Shown piece by piece: positions 1 through 9,479 of a stretch of 64,000 nt of DNA. The DNA lies in assembly GCA_963770275.1 (NCBI GenBank), contig CAVYPD010000008.1, positions 59,844 to 123,843 of the forward strand. The letters are read 5' to 3'. Source of the DNA: Roseiarcus sp963770275 (GTDB lineage Bacteria; Pseudomonadota; Alphaproteobacteria; Rhizobiales; Beijerinckiaceae). A program made the position numbers and the translations under genes. The notes beneath the pieces were generated by a model. That model did no database searches, was not told the DNA's origin, and was given only the letters and a program-made list of their open reading frames with translations. Numbering within the stretch: position 1 is the first letter of the stretch; every line of letters starts with the position of its first letter.

Positions 1-408
1 CGATGACCGTGAGAAACACCATCAGCGCCAAGGCGGCGGTGATGATGATCTGGCTTGTCACCGTAGAACGAGTAGGGAATGAAGCCGATCAGGTTGGTGA
101 GCAGAACAAAGAAGAAGATCGCGAACACAAACGGGAAAAACCGCATGCCGGACTCGCCGGCGGCGGAGCGCACCATGCCGGCGATGAATTCGTAGGACAT
201 TTCCGCCATGGCCTGCAGGCGGCCCGGCACGCCCTGAGCCGCCACGCGCGCCGATCGCGACCAAAAGGCAGGTGAGCGCGACCGCCAGCAGCATGTAGAG
301 ACCGGAATTGGTCAGGGAAACGTCATGGCCCCCGACCAGAATCGACACGACGGGATGCAGGGCAAATTGGTGGATCGGATCGATCGCCGGTCCCGCTTCT
401 GTCGCCAC
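1..408 (-). CDS. atpB: F0F1 ATP synthase subunit a, partial, two frameshifts
   Basis: Membrane subunit a forms the proton half-channels next to the c-ring. The N-terminus reads MATEAGPAIDPIHQF and leads into a first membrane segment (SGLYMLLAVALTCLLVAIGA). The frame then slips near 235-250. It resumes as GRLQAMAEMSYEFIAGMVR and FFPFVFAIFFFVLLTNLIGF, both hallmark subunit a stretches, and slips again near 66, after which TVTSQIIITAALALMVFL is readable. Both shifts behave as one-base insertions. The gene runs off the left edge, so the conserved essential Arg region is not seen. atpI lies 159 bp upstream in the same direction, the usual alphaproteobacterial order. An essential gene broken twice in 400 bp points to sequence error rather than a real pseudogene. 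Confidence 0.9.
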
Positions 409-567
409 GTCCTCTGGTCCCCGTCGTCGTCCGCCTCGTTGCGAGGCTTAAACCGCCGCCCCGCCAGCGGCTCCGCGCCCCCAACGAGGCGTCCCGTTCG
501 GCTCGCGAAGCCGAGCGCCGCACGTCTTTATCCGGCGAGTTTGCGCGAGACAAGGGCGAATTGCGCT

Positions 568-909
568 TCAAGGAGACCGTTTTGGCGAAGTCAGCCGGAT
601 CACGTTCCAGATCCCCGCCGCCACGCCGATCAGGAAAAATACAATCAGAAACGCAGGATTGGTGTGGAGCGCGCGGTCGAGAACCCAGCCGATCCCCAAG
701 CCGATGATCACCGCCGAGACGAACTCGCTGCCAGCCCGCAAGCCAAGCGACATCGCCGAGCCGGTGGCGCTCGCGTCCGTTTTGGGCGCGGGCGTCGGCT
801 CGGAGGCGCGCGGCGGAGGGGCCCGACCTTTCAGTTCGCCCGACAGCCGATCGAGCCGCGCACGCAGCGCCGCGGACTCGTCGTCGGGATCTCCGGGGTC
901 CGAACTCAT
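568..909 (-). CDS. atpI: ATP synthase protein I
   Basis: Small assembly and Mg-uptake-associated protein of the F0F1 operon. I chose the start at 909 (MSSDPGDPDDESAALRARL); this gives 113 residues, a usual length, and the in-frame codons upstream look non-coding. The N-terminal 55 residues are charged and proline-rich. They are followed by two membrane helices (roughly SEFVSAVIIGLGIGWVLD and PAFLIVFFLIGVAAGIWNV), the standard AtpI hairpin, and a short basic tail. It sits directly upstream of atpB on the minus strand. No frameshift is seen in this gene. Confidence 0.88.
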   Translation of the reverse strand: MSSDPGDPDDESAALRARLDRLSGELKGRAPPPRASEPTPAPKTDASATGSAMSLGLRAGSEFVSAVIIGLGIGWVLDRALHTNPAFLIVFFLIGVAAGIWNVIRLTSPKRSP

Positions 910-1079
910 GGGGCCAAGCCCTCCCTGGAACGAAACACCTGGCGCGCCGTCTTGTTTCAACGCGCCGCCGTTCGCATGGCTCCTGTCTAGCATCGAACAG
1001 GGATGCGCCGTTAGCGCCGCTTGACCCTCGCCGCCGCCTCGGGCAAGGCAGGCCTCCTCTGGACCCGAATGGCCTTCGC

Positions 1080-1874
1080 ATGCCCAAGTCGCCGCCCCCG
1101 CCAAGAGCCGACAAGGCGGCCGGAACGCCCAAGGCGCCGCCTCCGCCGAGAACCGACAAGGCGGCCGGAACACCAAAACCGCCTCCGCCCGGTTCTGGAC
1201 AGCCAGCCGGCAAGTCCTCTTCCGGCTTTCTGGCCACCTTTGCGCATCGGCCGCGTCTCCTGGCGGGAGCGGCCCTCATGGTCGCGGCCTACGTCCCGTT
1301 GCAGCTCGGCGTCGACATCCGCGAAGCGACGCGCCTCTTGATCGCCTGGAATGTCGGGGCCTGGGCGTTCCTCATCCTGATCGTGCACATGGTCATGGAC
1401 CCGAGGCGCGAGGCGAGCGTGTGGTCGAGGCCCGAGGACGAGAACCAGTGGGTGCTGGTGGTCCTCGGCATTGTCGCGTCCCTCGCCGCGATCGCCGCGA
1501 TCGTGTGGGAGCTCGGACCGGTCAAGACCATGGCCGGTTGGGAGAAGGCCGGCCATCTGACGCTGGTCGGCGTGACGGTGCTGAGCGCCTGGACGTTCCT
1601 GCAGGTGATGTTCGCGCTGCACTATGCGGGCGTCTATTTCCAGCGCCACAAGGGCGGGGTGCACGGCGGTCTCGAGTTTCCCGGCAACCCGCAGCCGGAC
1701 TGGATGGAGTTCTTCTATCAGGCCTTCGTCATCGGCTGCACGTTCGCCTCCTCCGACGTCAATGTCACCTCGAAGCGGATGCGACGGATCGTCGTCATTC
1801 AGGGCGTCGCCTGCTTCTTCTTCAACGCCATCATCCTTGCGCTGACCATCAACGTCGCCGCGAACCTCTTCTAG
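1080..1874 (+). CDS. DUF1345 family membrane protein
   Basis: A 264-residue integral membrane protein of unknown function, recognised as DUF1345 by its arrangement of hydrophobic segments and the motif FEFPGNPQPDW-type loop (here LEFPGNPQPDWMEFFYQAF), followed by the conserved TFASSDVNVTSK stretch. Residues 1-50 are an unusual cytoplasmic proline-rich tail containing a near-duplicate unit (PPPPRADKAAGTPK, then PPPPRTDKAAGTPK). About six membrane helices follow. It diverges from atpI, with 170 bp between the starts, and is followed after 29 bp by hisS. The low-complexity N-terminus makes the exact start uncertain; ATG 1080 is the first plausible one. Confidence 0.85.
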   Translation: MPKSPPPPRADKAAGTPKAPPPPRTDKAAGTPKPPPPGSGQPAGKSSSGFLATFAHRPRLLAGAALMVAAYVPLQLGVDIREATRLLIAWNVGAWAFLILIVHMVMDPRREASVWSRPEDENQWVLVVLGIVASLAAIAAIVWELGPVKTMAGWEKAGHLTLVGVTVLSAWTFLQVMFALHYAGVYFQRHKGGVHGGLEFPGNPQPDWMEFFYQAFVIGCTFASSDVNVTSKRMRRIVVIQGVACFFFNAIILALTINVAANLF

Positions 1875-1903
1875 CCGCCGCTTTTGCCGGATATAGAGCG
1901 GCG

Positions 1904-3473
1904 ATGACCGAAACCCCTGACGTTTCCCCTCGCGCCCGCGCCACGCTGCCGCGCGGATTTGCAGACCGCGACGCCGGCGATCTCGCCGCCGCCGAAGCGA
2001 TGATGGCCAAGATCGGGGAGGTCTACGCGCTCTACGGGTTCGAGGCGGTCGAGACGCCGTTCGTCGAATATACCGACGCGCTCGGCAAGTTTCTGCCCGA
2101 CCAGGATCGGCCGAACGAGGGCGTGTTCTCGTTCAAGGACGACGACGAGCAATGGCTGTCGCTGCGCTATGACCTGACCGCGCCGCTCGCGCGCTATGTC
2201 GCCGAGAATTACGACCGGCTGCCGAAGCCCTATCGCTCCTATCGCGCGGGCTGGGTGTTCCGCAACGAGAAGCCCGGCCCGGGGCGCTTCCGCCAGTTCA
2301 TGCAGTTCGACGCCGACACGGTCGGCTCGGCGTCGCCGGCCGCCGATGCGGAAATCTGCATGATGGCCGCCGATTGCCTCGAAGCGCTCGGGATCGCGCG
2401 CGGCGACTACGTCATCAAGGTCAACAACCGCAAGGTGCTCGACGGGTGATGGAGTCGATCGGCCTCGGCGGCGCAGGAGAACGCGGGCCGGCGGCTGACG
2501 GTCTTGCGCGCGATCGACAAGCTCGATCGGCTTGGCGTCGAAGGCGTGCGCTTGTTGCTGGGGAGCGGGCGCAAGGACGAGAGCGGCGATTTCACCAAGG
2601 GCGCGGGGCTCGACGCGGCAGCTATCGAACAAGTGCTCGCCCTTCTGAACGGCGACGGCGCCGTACGGTTTGGCGATGGCGCCGAAGGCCAGCGTCCTCC
2701 CGATGGCGACGGGCTCGCCGGACGGCTCCCGAGTTGGCGGCGGCGCCGCTGGCGATGCGCCCGCGCAAGGCGTCCGCAATGAAGGCCTCGACGAGCTCGC
2801 GCAGATCGAGAGCTTCGTTCGCGGCGCAGGCTACGGCCCCGATCGCATCCGCATCGACCCCTCCGTCGTGCGCGGGCTCGAATATTACACCGGCCCGGTC
2901 TTCGAGGCGGAGCTGACCTTCGAGGTCAAGGACGACGACGGCCGTCCGGTCCGCTTCGGCTCGGTCGGCGGCGGCGGGCGCTATGACGGGCTCGTCGCGC
3001 GCTTCCGCGCCGAGCCGGTGCCGGCGACCGGCTTTTCGATCGGCGTCTCGCGGCTGCTCGCGGCGTTGCGCGCGATCAAGAGCCCGATCGTCGCGGCGGC
3101 CGAGACGCCCGGCCCCGTCGTCGTGCTCGCGCTCGACCGCGACGCGGATTCGATGGCGAACTATCAGCGGCTCGTCGCGAGCCTGCGCCAAGCGGGGATC
3201 GCGGCCGAACTCTATCTGGGCTCGGGCGGCATGAACGCGCAGCTCAAATATGCGGACCGGCGCAGGAGCCGCGTCGCCGTCATCCAGGGCTCGAACGAGC
3301 GCAACGCGGCGGGCGGCCCGCAGGTCACGATCCGCGACCTCAAGCTCGGCGCCGAGCTTGCGAAATCGACCAAGGACCGCGCCGACTATCTCGAGCTGCG
3401 CCAGCGCGCCCAGTTCCCCGCGCCCGAGGCGGAGCTGGTCGAGCGGGTGCGCGAGGTTCTGGCGAGGCGCTAG
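1904..3473 (+). CDS. hisS: Histidyl-tRNA synthetase, frameshifted
   Basis: Charges tRNA-His. It is a class II synthetase: motif 2 (YRSYRAGWVFRNEKPGPGRF) lies near residues 110-128 and the histidine-specific loop RGLEYYTGPVFEAE is present downstream. The C-terminal anticodon-binding domain reads from about 3110 to 3473. The coding sense is interrupted. A one-base loss near 2447 creates an apparent TGA and is compensated by a one-base gain near 2475; a further +1 change lies between about 2690 and 2790. Correcting these gives about 522 residues, normal for the alphaproteobacterial form. Because this is normally the only histidyl synthetase, real inactivation is unlikely and sequence error is the simplest reading. 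The start ATG at 1904 follows GATATAGAGCGGCG, with only a weak ribosome site. Confidence 0.92.
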
Positions 3474-3499
3474 GCTGCTATGATTGAATAGAACCACTG

Positions 3500-3590
3500 C
3501 CGTCATTGCGAGCGAAGCGAAGCAATCCAGGGAACGCAGGGCGCCCACGCTCTCTGGATTGCTTCGTCGCTGCGCTCCTCGCAATGACGG
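3500..3590. repeat. Palindromic intergenic repeat (REP-like)
   Basis: Imperfect inverted repeat just after hisS. The left arm, 3500-3530, begins CCGTCATTGCGAGCGAAGCG; the right arm, 3553-3590, ends CTCCTCGCAATGACGG. The arms carry the AAGCAATCCAG / CTGGATTGCTT core and enclose about 22 bp. This is the type of GTCATTGCGAG palindrome scattered between genes of many alphaproteobacteria. It could fold into a long hairpin at the end of the hisS transcript. Confidence 0.85.
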
Positions 3591-3670
3591 CTTCCCTCCG
3601 TGCATCGGACCGGAGATTTACACTAGTTTATAATGTTTAATGTGGTTGGCCGCTGACCCCTCGACATGAC

Positions 3671-3830
3671 CGGTCGATCAATTTGGATTTCCTTGGCGCG
3701 TGCCCCTTTCGTCGCAAAAACTCTCGCAAACGAGGCTTGGATTTATTTGGATTTCCTTGGATTCTCTCGTCCGAATCGAGCCTTTTCAATGGGTTACACG
3801 GAAAACTCGACGAAAATTTTTTCTCGTGCC
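3671..3830 (+). repeat. Dispersed ~155 bp element, copy 1
   Basis: This stretch aligns along its whole length with the reverse complement of 54980-55138. Conserved blocks include CGATC near its start, two or three TTGGATTTCCTTGG-type units, CTCTCGTCCGAA followed by CGAG (a small hairpin), CTTTTCAATGGGTTAC and a GAAAA-rich tail. It is AT-rich relative to the neighbouring genes. The open frames through it are short and lack coding character, so the 3600-4073 gap holds this element and no gene that I can support. Confidence 0.75.
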
Positions 3831-4073
3831 TTCGACCCCCCGAGCTCGCCGAAATACTGTCCGGCGAGATGGCTTTAGGCTGCGAAAGAGCAGAATTTCT
3901 CATCGGGAAAGCTTAACTCAGATTTCTGATTTTATGCAATCTTTCGGCGTGTATAGGCCACGAGATTACGGGGCGGCGCGGTTAGGCCTCGGACCTCTTG
4001 CGAAACATTGACGCGCTCGCTCTCGTATGCGCAACTTTTCACGCCGCCTCGAAGATCTGCGAAAGTTTGATAC

Positions 4074-4457
4074 ATGAAAGTCAGTGTCTCCATTGACGTT
4101 CCCTCCATTGATGACGGACTGAAATTTTTTCGTGAAGCCTTTGGTTTTGTCGAGTTCTCCCGCCCGCATCCAGGCTATGCGATGCTCAGAGCCGGCGAGG
4201 CAATGATTGGCCTTCTCGCAAAGCCGGCTGGATCGTCACCTGCGGGGGGGAGCAGTGATGTTCGCAGGTACGAGCGTCACTGGACGCCTGTACATATTGA
4301 TTTTCGTGTCGAAGAATTCGAGGCAAGTCTTACAAGAGCGCTGGAAGCTGGCGCGAAGTCTGAGCAGGTGCATCGCGTACCCGGTTATCCGCCGGTTGCT
4401 TTTTGCAGTGATCCGTTTGGCCATGGGTTCTGCATAGTCGGCCTCAATAAACTATAG
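4074..4457 (+). CDS. VOC/glyoxalase-fold protein
   Basis: A 127-residue single-domain protein of the vicinal oxygen chelate superfamily. It shows the typical half-module layout: VSIDVPSIDDGLKFFREAFGF at residues 3-23, then GYAMLRAGEAMIGLL, and a second betaalpha unit with HIDFRVEEFEASLTRALEAGA and the closing DPFGHGFCIVGLNK. Substrate is unknown; relatives include glyoxalases, dioxygenases and antibiotic-binding proteins. GC content and codon use look lower than in the neighbours, and the gene stands alone between a repeat element and the P450 gene, which hints at acquisition by transfer. Confidence 0.8.
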   Translation: MKVSVSIDVPSIDDGLKFFREAFGFVEFSRPHPGYAMLRAGEAMIGLLAKPAGSSPAGGSSDVRRYERHWTPVHIDFRVEEFEASLTRALEAGAKSEQVHRVPGYPPVAFCSDPFGHGFCIVGLNKL

Positions 4458-4619
4458 AACCTTTCCGTAGGAGGACCGGCTACGACGTCCTTTAAGGCAC
4501 GCACAAACTGACGCTGCGGGTTCGGGATGAGTCGAGACCAGCCCATTACCTGCAGATATTGAGATTTTCCACTTCAGCTTATTGCCGAAGCACCGCGTCG
4601 ATCCAATCGCGCCCGCCCC

Positions 4620-5891
4620 TCAGGCCGGGATCCTCACCGGCAATTCGCTGATCCCGTGAACGAAGGCCGAGAACACCCTCTTCGGCTCGCCGACAACCTC
4701 GATGCCTGGCAGGCGATCGAGGATTTCCTCCCACAGAATCTTCAATTGCATTTCGGCCAGGTTCTTGCCGACGCAGCGGTGAATGCCGAAGCCGAACGAC
4801 AGATGCTGGCGCGGACGGGCGCGGTCGATGATGAACCGGTCGGGCTCTTCGATCGCTTCCTCGTCGCGGTTGCCGGAGATGTACCACATGGCGACCTTGT
4901 CGCCCTTGCGGATCAAGTTGGCCGCCGAACTCGACGTCCTCGAGCGCGGTGCGGCGCATGTAGGCGAGCGGCGTCTGGTAGCGAATGATCTCCGGCGCCA
5001 TCGAGTCGACGAGTTCGGGCTTGGCGCGCAGCTTGGCGAATTCATCCGGGTTTTGGCTCAGGAACAGAAGGCCGCCGCTCATCGAATTGCGCGTCGTGTC
5101 GTTGCCGCCGACAATGAGCAGGATGACGTTGCCGAGATATTCGCGCGCGCTCATGTTCCGGGTCGCTTCGCCATGCGCCAGCATGGAAATGAGATCGCGG
5201 CGCGGCTCGGCATTGACCCGCTCGTTCCACAAATTCATGAAATAGCCGAGGCACTCGCGCGAATACCGTCCTCTTTCTGCTCCTCGCTTTCGACCAGCCC
5301 GCCCTGATAGGGGATGGCGGTCGTGACGTCCGACCAGTAGCTCAGCTTGCGCCGGTCCTCGAACGGGAAGTCGAACAGGGTCGCCAGCATCTGGCAGGTG
5401 AGCTCGATCGAGACCTTATCCACCCAATTGAAGGTTTCGCCGCGCGGCAGGCCATCGAGCGTGTCACGGACGCGGGTCCGGATCAGGCCCTCGAAATTGG
5501 CGAGATTGTCGGGCGAGACGATCGGCTGCACCACCTTGCGCTGCACGTCATGCTTGGGCGGGTCCATGGCGATGAACATGGGCAGTTCGAGTTCGGCCGG
5601 CCGGTCGCGCAACGTAATGCCGCCGAGCGCCGAGCTGGACGAGAACCGCCTATGGTCCACTTCGAGCGCAATGATGTCCTTGTGCTTGGTGACCGACCAA
5701 TACGGCCCGAGCGGGCTTGCCGGGCAATAGTGGACCGGCGCCTCGCGCCGCAGCCGGCGAAAATAGGGCTGCCAAACGTCCTGCTGATACAAAGCAGGAT
5801 TGCTGACGTCGATCTCATCGAGCGGCATGGTCTCGGCGAGCGCCGCGTGATCGACGGCTTCGGGCGCGTTCATGACCGACGCGATCGTCAT
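4620..5891 (-). CDS. Cytochrome P450, CYP153-like, frameshifted
   Basis: Haem monooxygenase. The I-helix oxygen-activation segment reads IVGGNDTTRNSMSGG and the haem loop LSFGFGIHRCVGKNLAE, with the Cys ligand in HRCVG; RARPRQHLSFGFG and the GGNDTTRNSM signature are typical of CYP153 terminal alkane/fatty acid hydroxylases. Start 5891 (MTIASVMNAPE) is preceded by AAGGGAGAT, a good ribosome site. A one-base loss near 5250 and a one-base gain near 4925 split the frame; corrected length is about 423 residues. No ferredoxin or ferredoxin reductase gene accompanies it here, so its electron donors must be encoded elsewhere. Substrate is inferred from family only. Confidence 0.88.
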
Positions 5892-6055
5892 TGCCGATCT
5901 CCCTTCGTTGCGCGCCGCCCCTTCGCCGGGCGGATTAAACACAAGGCCAACGGGCTAACACGGACGAAAGGGAAACGTCCAACAAAAGACGGGCCGAATG
6001 AGGGCCGGATGTGTGGATGCCGCAGGGGCGCGGGTCAGTTTAGGGATATAGGATA

Positions 6056-6439
6056 ATGATGGCTGAGCTGGAAAGCTTCTCGTTCGGCGACACTCCCGAA
6101 CTCGCCAATGAATTGCTGGAGCTCGTGCTTACGGGCAAGAAGTCCGCGACCTGCTGGGCCGCTAGCGAAGGCGACAAAGGCGTCGTTGTCGGCAAGCGCT
6201 GGATCGTCAAGGACGGCCAAGGGCGGCCGAGCGCGATCCTGGAGACCGTTGAGCTTGCACGGCGGCGCTTCGGGGACGTGGTCGCGGCCTTCGCCCATGA
6301 CGAGGGGGAAGGCGACCGCTCGCTTGAATATTGGCGCCAAGCGCACACCGAGTATTTCACCCGGCGGGGCGAATTCTCGCCGGACATGGAGCTTTATTGC
6401 GAGCGATTCAGGTTGGCCGAGGTCCTGAAGCGGGAGTGA
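6056..6439 (+). CDS. ASCH-domain protein
   Basis: A 127-residue protein that is one ASCH domain, a PUA-like fold proposed to bind RNA. Visible landmarks are ELANELLELVLTGKKSATCWAA near residues 15-36, the following KRWIVKDGQGRPSAILET strand, and the C-terminal EYFTRRGEFSPDMELYCERFRL. The segment FAHDEGEGDRSLEYWRQAH is typical of the stand-alone bacterial forms. Two adjacent ATG codons (6056, 6059) follow TATAGGATA; either could initiate. It lies between the divergent P450 gene and a palindromic repeat, with no evident partner gene. Confidence 0.85.
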   Translation: MMAELESFSFGDTPELANELLELVLTGKKSATCWAASEGDKGVVVGKRWIVKDGQGRPSAILETVELARRRFGDVVAAFAHDEGEGDRSLEYWRQAHTEYFTRRGEFSPDMELYCERFRLAEVLKRE

Positions 6440-6452
6440 GGGAAATCCGAGG

Positions 6453-6613
6453 CCGTCATGGCCGGGCTCGACCCGGCCACCCACGCAGTCCGGCGTAGCG
6501 ACCGTGAGGTGGAAGGCTCCAATACCGTCAGCACTCTCGCAGTCGTGGCTATTGTCAGGAATAGTCGCAGCAAGACGACGTAGATGGCCGGGACAAGCCC
6601 GGCCATGACGACG
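6453..6613. repeat. Palindromic intergenic repeat pair
   Basis: The left arm around 6453-6480 reads CCGTCATGGCCGGGCTCGAC and onward to CCCGGCCA. The right arm at 6582-6613 reads GATGGCCGGGACAAGCCCGG and onward to CCATGACGAC. The arms are inverted copies of the GTCATGGCCGGG family that recurs in Hyphomicrobiales intergenic DNA. The 100 bp between them holds no gene. The element fills the gap between the ASCH gene and the 3' end of serB. Confidence 0.75.
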
Positions 6614-6643
6614 GCGCCAAGTTCCTCGCTAATCCTGGTTCTC

Positions 6644-7538
6644 TTACCCCTCGACGAAATCCTTCCGCGCGAAGCCCTGCGCATAGAGCAGCGCGGAGAG
6701 ATCGGTGTGCTCGACGCGCGCGTCCGCTCCAGCGGCGACCTTGGGCTTGGCGCGATAGGCGACGCCGAGGCCGGCGGCTTGCAGCATCGGAAGATCGTTG
6801 GCGCCGTCGCCGACCGCCAGCGTGTCGTCAAGCGTGAGCCCCATCGCGGCGGCGATCTCCTTGAGCGCGTCGAGCTTGGCGTCCTGGCCGAGGATCGGCT
6901 CGATGACCTTGCCGGTCAGCTTGCCGCCTTCGATCATGAGCACATTGGCGCGGTCCTCGTCGGCGCCGAGCCGCTCGCGAATCGCGCCCGTGAACTGGCG
7001 AAAGCCGCCCGAGACGATGGCGACATAAGCGCCGTTCGCGCGCATCGTCTGAACGAGCGTGCGCGCGCCGCGATTGAGCGTGATGCGCTCTTTCAGCACA
7101 TCGCTGGATCACGGTCTCGGGCAGGCCGGCAAGCAGCGCGACGCGCTCGCGCAACGCCGGCGCGAAGGCAACCTCGCCCCGCATCGCCCGCTCGGTGATG
7201 GCGGCGACGCGCTCGCCGACTCCGGCGAAGGCGGCAAGTTCGTCGACGCATTCCTGACCGATCAGCGTCGAATCCATATCCGCGATCAGGAGGCGCTTCC
7301 GGCGATGCGCGAGCGGCTGAACGATGACATCGATGGGTTCACCCGCGAGCGCGCTCTCGAGCGCGGCGCGCTTGGCCTTGAGGTCTCCGGTGAAAACGAG
7401 ATCGGCCGCGACGCCTTCGTCGAGCCAGCGCCGGCGCTCGATCCCATTCAGGGCTTGCGCGGCCCGGTCGACTGTTGCTTCGCTGAGCGGCGCCTTTGAC
7501 GGATCGGCGATGAGCGTGGCGACGAGGACGGACGACAT
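6644..7538 (-). CDS. serB: Phosphoserine phosphatase, one frameshift
   Basis: Last step of serine synthesis: phosphoserine to serine. HAD motif I is LLIADMDSTLIGQECVDELA with nucleophile Asp87 and Asp89; motif III and IV regions (KLDALKEIAAAMGL, VGDGANDLPMLQAAG) lie in the second half. The N-terminal ~80 residues form the ACT-like extension of long SerB proteins. The frame shifts at about 7100: after ETVIQR one extra base precedes VLKERITLNRGA. Corrected length is about 297 residues, as expected. The start at 7538 (MSSVLVATL) lies 27 bp from the divergent miaA start, so the two genes share a very short promoter region. Confidence 0.92.
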
Positions 7539-7565
7539 GACGCTTCCAGACGAGCGAGCCAACAC

Positions 7566-8465
7566 TTGAGGCGGGCGCTCCTCATCGCAGGCCCGACGGC
7601 GAGCGGCAAGTCGGCGGCGGCGCTTGCGCTCGCAGAGCGCTTTGGGGCGACGATCGTCAACGCCAACTCGATGCAAGTCTACCGGGATCTCCGAATCCTG
7701 ACCGCGCGGCCGACGCCGGACGAGGAGCGGCTCGCGCCGCATCGCCTGTTCGGCGCGATCGACGGCGCGGTCAATTTTTCCGCCGGTCGGTGGGCGCTGG
7801 CCGCGGGCGAGGTTCTGGCGGACATCGGCGAACAGCCGGTGATCTTCGTCGGCGGCACGGGGCTTTATTTCCGCGCGCTGACCGAGGGCCTGTCGGACAT
7901 CCCGCCCGTGCCGGAGGCGGTGCGCGCCGCTGTCCGCAGCGAGGCGGAGGGGCGCGCCACGCTCGACCTTCACGACGAGCTCGCGGCGCGCGATCCCAAG
8001 ACCGCGCAGCGCCTCAACCCCAATGACCGGCAGCGCATCTTGCGCGCGCTCGAAGTGCTCGATGCTACGGGGCGGCCGCTCGCCTCGTTCCTGGGCGCCC
8101 GAGCTGAGCCGGTGCTGGCGCCGGGAGAATGGGCGGGCCTCTATCTCGCGCCAGACCGGGCGGAGCTCGGCCAGCGCATCGACGCGCGGTTCGGCGCCAT
8201 GCTCGCCCTTGGCGCGCTGGACGAGGTCGCGACCCTGATGCAGCGGCGGCTCGATCCGGCGCTGCCGGTCATGCGCGCGCACGGCGTTCCGCATCTCATC
8301 GGGCATCTCGAGGGCCGGCTCACGCTCGACGAGGCCGCGTCGCGCTCGAAGCTCGACACCCGCCATTACGCCAAGCGGCAGTTCACCTGGGCGCGCCACC
8401 AGCTCAGCAGGCTTCCGATGGGTCGCGCCGGAGGAGGCGGCGGACGAGGGCGCGAAGGCGTTTGA
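7566..8465 (+). CDS. miaA: tRNA dimethylallyltransferase
   Basis: Transfers the dimethylallyl group to A37 of tRNAs reading UNN codons. The P-loop GPTASGKS is at residues 9-16 and is followed by the DMAPP transferase signatures NANSMQVYRDL and HRLFGAID; VGGTGLYFRAL and the C-terminal HYAKRQFTWARHQ helix are also characteristic. The 299-residue reading uses a TTG start at 7566; no ATG lies between it and the essential P-loop, so the rare start is required. The C-terminal tail is glycine-rich. serB diverges 27 bp upstream. The frame is intact. Confidence 0.93.
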   Translation: MRRALLIAGPTASGKSAAALALAERFGATIVNANSMQVYRDLRILTARPTPDEERLAPHRLFGAIDGAVNFSAGRWALAAGEVLADIGEQPVIFVGGTGLYFRALTEGLSDIPPVPEAVRAAVRSEAEGRATLDLHDELAARDPKTAQRLNPNDRQRILRALEVLDATGRPLASFLGARAEPVLAPGEWAGLYLAPDRAELGQRIDARFGAMLALGALDEVATLMQRRLDPALPVMRAHGVPHLIGHLEGRLTLDEAASRSKLDTRHYAKRQFTWARHQLSRLPMGRAGGGGGRGREGV

Positions 8466-8556
8466 ATGACGGGCGCGCTTACTGTTTGGCGAAGCCGCAT
8501 TCCTTGCACACGGACTTGCTCTTTCGATTGGCCGACAAGGATGCTAGAGGGCCGCC

Positions 8557-9468
8557 ATGCCGCACGTCCGAGCCAATGGAATCGACATCGAGTATGAAAG
8601 CTTCGGGCGCGAGAGCGACCCGCTTATTCTGCTCATCATGGGATTCGGCGCCCAGCTTATTTTTTGGCCGGATCCGTTGTGCGAAGGGCTGGCGGCGAAA
8701 GGGTTTCGCGTCGTGCGGTTCGACAACCGCGACATCGGCAAGTCGACCCATCTCACCGGCCAACCAGCTCCGGACCCTCGCGCGCTGTTTGCGGAGGTCA
8801 TGGCGGGAAGACACCCGCACGTTCCCTATTCTCTCGACGACATGGCCAATGACACTGTGGGCCTTATGGACGCACTCGGCGCAGACCGCGCCCATATCGT
8901 CGGCGCCTCGATGGGCGGCATGATCGCCCAATTGGTCGCGATCAATCATCCGAGCAGGACGAAGAGTCTGGTCTCGATCATGTCCACCACAGGACGTCGA
9001 GATCTGCCGTCGGGAAACCCCGAAACGCTGTCGGTGCTATTCCGCCCGCCGAACAGCACGAGCCGCGACGATCTCATTGAGGCGAGCATTCTCGTGCAAA
9101 AGGCTTTGTCCGGTCCGGGCTTTCCGGTGAGCGAAGCGGAGATGCGCGCGAGGGCCGAACGCCGCACGGATTACGCGCCGTTCGACCTGGCCGGCATCGC
9201 GCGTCAGTCGGCAGCCTTGATCGTCGCCACACCTCGCAACGCGCTCTTGAAAGAGCTGCGCTGTCCAGTGCTTGTCCTGCACGGCGCCGATGATCCAGTC
9301 CTACCTGCAGCCGCCGCCAAGGACACGGCGGAGAGCATCCCCGGCGCCGAATTGGTTATCATTCCCGGCATGGGGCACGATTTCCCTTCGGCGCTCGTGC
9401 CGGTTTACCTCAAGCACATCGGCGATTTTGTCGCGAAGGTGGAGGCGGAGACGGCCGTCGCCCGTTAA
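8557..9468 (+). CDS. Alpha/beta hydrolase
   Basis: A 303-residue serine hydrolase of the alpha/beta fold. The nucleophile elbow GASMGG places Ser118, LHGADDP supplies the acid (Asp245/246) and PGMGHD the base (His274). The oxyanion region is LIMGFGAQL near residues 27-35. The overall pattern resembles the RdmC/aclacinomycin-methylesterase-like group and related ester or lactone hydrolases; substrate cannot be told from sequence. Residues 129-200 form the variable lid. It is read in one intact frame, lies 91 bp after miaA and is probably transcribed separately. Confidence 0.87.
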   Translation: MPHVRANGIDIEYESFGRESDPLILLIMGFGAQLIFWPDPLCEGLAAKGFRVVRFDNRDIGKSTHLTGQPAPDPRALFAEVMAGRHPHVPYSLDDMANDTVGLMDALGADRAHIVGASMGGMIAQLVAINHPSRTKSLVSIMSTTGRRDLPSGNPETLSVLFRPPNSTSRDDLIEASILVQKALSGPGFPVSEAEMRARAERRTDYAPFDLAGIARQSAALIVATPRNALLKELRCPVLVLHGADDPVLPAAAAKDTAESIPGAELVIIPGMGHDFPSALVPVYLKHIGDFVAKVEAETAVAR

Positions 9469-9479
9469 GGGTCGCGGGG

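Noticed and set aside
323..1664. Long arginine-rich frames opposite atpI and the DUF1345 gene
   Set aside because: Antisense shadows caused by high GC at third codon positions; their proteins are low-complexity and the opposite frames match known families.
3500..3590. Palindrome after hisS as an insertion-sequence end
   Set aside because: No transposase or target duplication nearby; it fits the common alphaproteobacterial intergenic palindromes.
3637..4011. Several short frames in the gap after hisS
   Set aside because: They run through the dispersed element on both strands in an AT-rich region, have no domain content, and are not preceded by ribosome sites.
8479..8949. Minus-strand frame ending in a zinc-finger-like SKSVCKECGFAKQ
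   Set aside because: Nearly all of it is the antisense of the alpha/beta hydrolase. Only the last dozen codons are intergenic and there is no start close to them, so the CxxC is probably chance.
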